6,014 bases of DNA from Cyclobacteriaceae bacterium (GTDB lineage Bacteria; Bacteroidota; Bacteroidia; Cytophagales; Cyclobacteriaceae). Location: contig JAOUKG010000195.1 of NCBI GenBank assembly GCA_029882725.1, forward strand, positions 1-6,014, written 5' to 3'. This document shows positions 5,635 through 6,014 of this stretch, one piece after another (within the stretch, counting starts at the first letter, position 1; every line of letters starts with the position of its first letter). The notes beneath the pieces are model-generated. The model saw only the letters and a list, made by a program, of their open reading frames with translations, was not told the DNA's origin and ran no database searches. Made by a program: the position numbers and the translations under genes.

Positions 5635-6014
5635 TTATTTGCTTGATTGCGGCATCACCTCCCCAATCAACTCCTTTAATTCACTTAAAATCATTGCCGT
5701 AGCGCCCCATACAAATTGATTTTCCAAATCGAAGTATGGGGTGTCAATTGTATAACCCCGAATTTCTATTTTCTTTCTTTTAATCCTTTCAGCCTCCAAT
5801 AAGTGAGATAAATTAACTTCCAATACTTGTTTTACCTCCCGCTCTTCGGGAATTAACTTGGGTTGGTAATTCATATACCCTAATACCGGATAAACAATGT
5901 AATTACTTACAGGAATAAACAACTCCGTAAGTTGCCCTAATATGGTAACATCTTTATCGTTAATACCTATTTCCTCCCTGGCCTCACGAAGTGCCGTATG
6001 TACAATCCCCTCAT
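5635..6014 (-). CDS. Nudix hydrolase, CoA-pyrophosphatase type (N-terminus beyond right edge)
   Basis: The minus-strand frame is open from the right edge to a TAA at 5637-5635, giving the C-terminal 125 residues. The first visible residues, EGIVHTALREAREEIGI, are the E-x7-R-E-x2-E-E-x-G-U part of the Nudix box, which binds the catalytic metal; the leading glycine lies outside the window. Further on, ELFIPVSNYIVYPVLGYM, PEEREVKQVLEVNLSHLL and FVWGATAMILSEL resemble the CoA-pyrophosphatase branch (E. coli NudL/YeaB), which splits coenzyme A or its thioesters into 4'-phosphopantetheine derivatives and 3',5'-ADP. The N-terminal signature that would confirm this subfamily is missing here. The internal ATG at 5922 is not the true start because the conserved box lies upstream of it. 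It converges on the GH15 gene with 35 bp between them and no obvious terminator hairpin. Confidence 0.82.
   Translation of the reverse strand, partial: EGIVHTALREAREEIGINDKDVTILGQLTELFIPVSNYIVYPVLGYMNYQPKLIPEEREVKQVLEVNLSHLLEAERIKRKKIEIRGYTIDTPYFDLENQFVWGATAMILSELKELIGEVMPQSSK

Noticed and set aside
1..6014. A mobile element, defence system or CRISPR array anywhere in the window
   Set aside because: No transposase, integrase, nuclease or repeat-spacer pattern was seen. The genes are ordinary metabolic and regulatory ones with uniform composition.

Overview
The window looks like chromosomal DNA of a Bacteroidota bacterium, probably from the Cytophagales or a related order. The base composition is moderately AT-rich. 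Most start codons lack a Shine-Dalgarno sequence. At least one promoter matches the Bacteroidota primary-sigma pattern (TTTG at -33, TAnnTTTG at -7), and the closest protein resemblances I can recall are from that phylum. The order-level guess rests on memory of gene families, not on a search.

Layout from left to right: (1) the N-terminal part of an ECF-type RNA polymerase sigma factor on the minus strand, cut by the left edge, with a plausible ECF-type promoter in front of it; (2) a divergent plus-strand class I SAM methyltransferase with an unusual, cysteine-poor N-terminal region; (3) a 313-bp AT-rich intergenic region whose right end carries a candidate promoter and a perfect 17-bp palindrome; (4) a plus-strand carbohydrate cluster of methylglyoxal synthase (mgsA), ATP-dependent 6-phosphofructokinase (pfkA), a ROK-family sugar kinase (probable glucokinase) and a cytoplasmic GH15 alpha-glucosidase/trehalase-type hydrolase; (5) a convergent minus-strand Nudix hydrolase of the CoA-pyrophosphatase type, cut by the right edge.

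The cluster makes a coherent pathway. The GH15 enzyme would release free glucose from an internal alpha-glucan or trehalose. The ROK kinase would phosphorylate it and PfkA would commit it to glycolysis. MgsA would divert excess dihydroxyacetone phosphate to methylglyoxal when phosphate is short or sugar phosphates accumulate. pfkA and the ROK gene overlap by 4 bp (ATGA) and the GH15 gene follows after 2 bp, so these three almost certainly share a transcript. mgsA is separated from pfkA by 50 bp holding what looks like a second promoter, so it may be partly independent.

I found no mobile element, CRISPR array, tRNA, rRNA or clearly new system. The observations most worth a second look are the palindrome in the mgsA promoter region, the placement of mgsA ahead of a free-glucose operon, the degenerate metal-ribbon-like segment of the methyltransferase, and the ECF-like promoter of the sigma gene.
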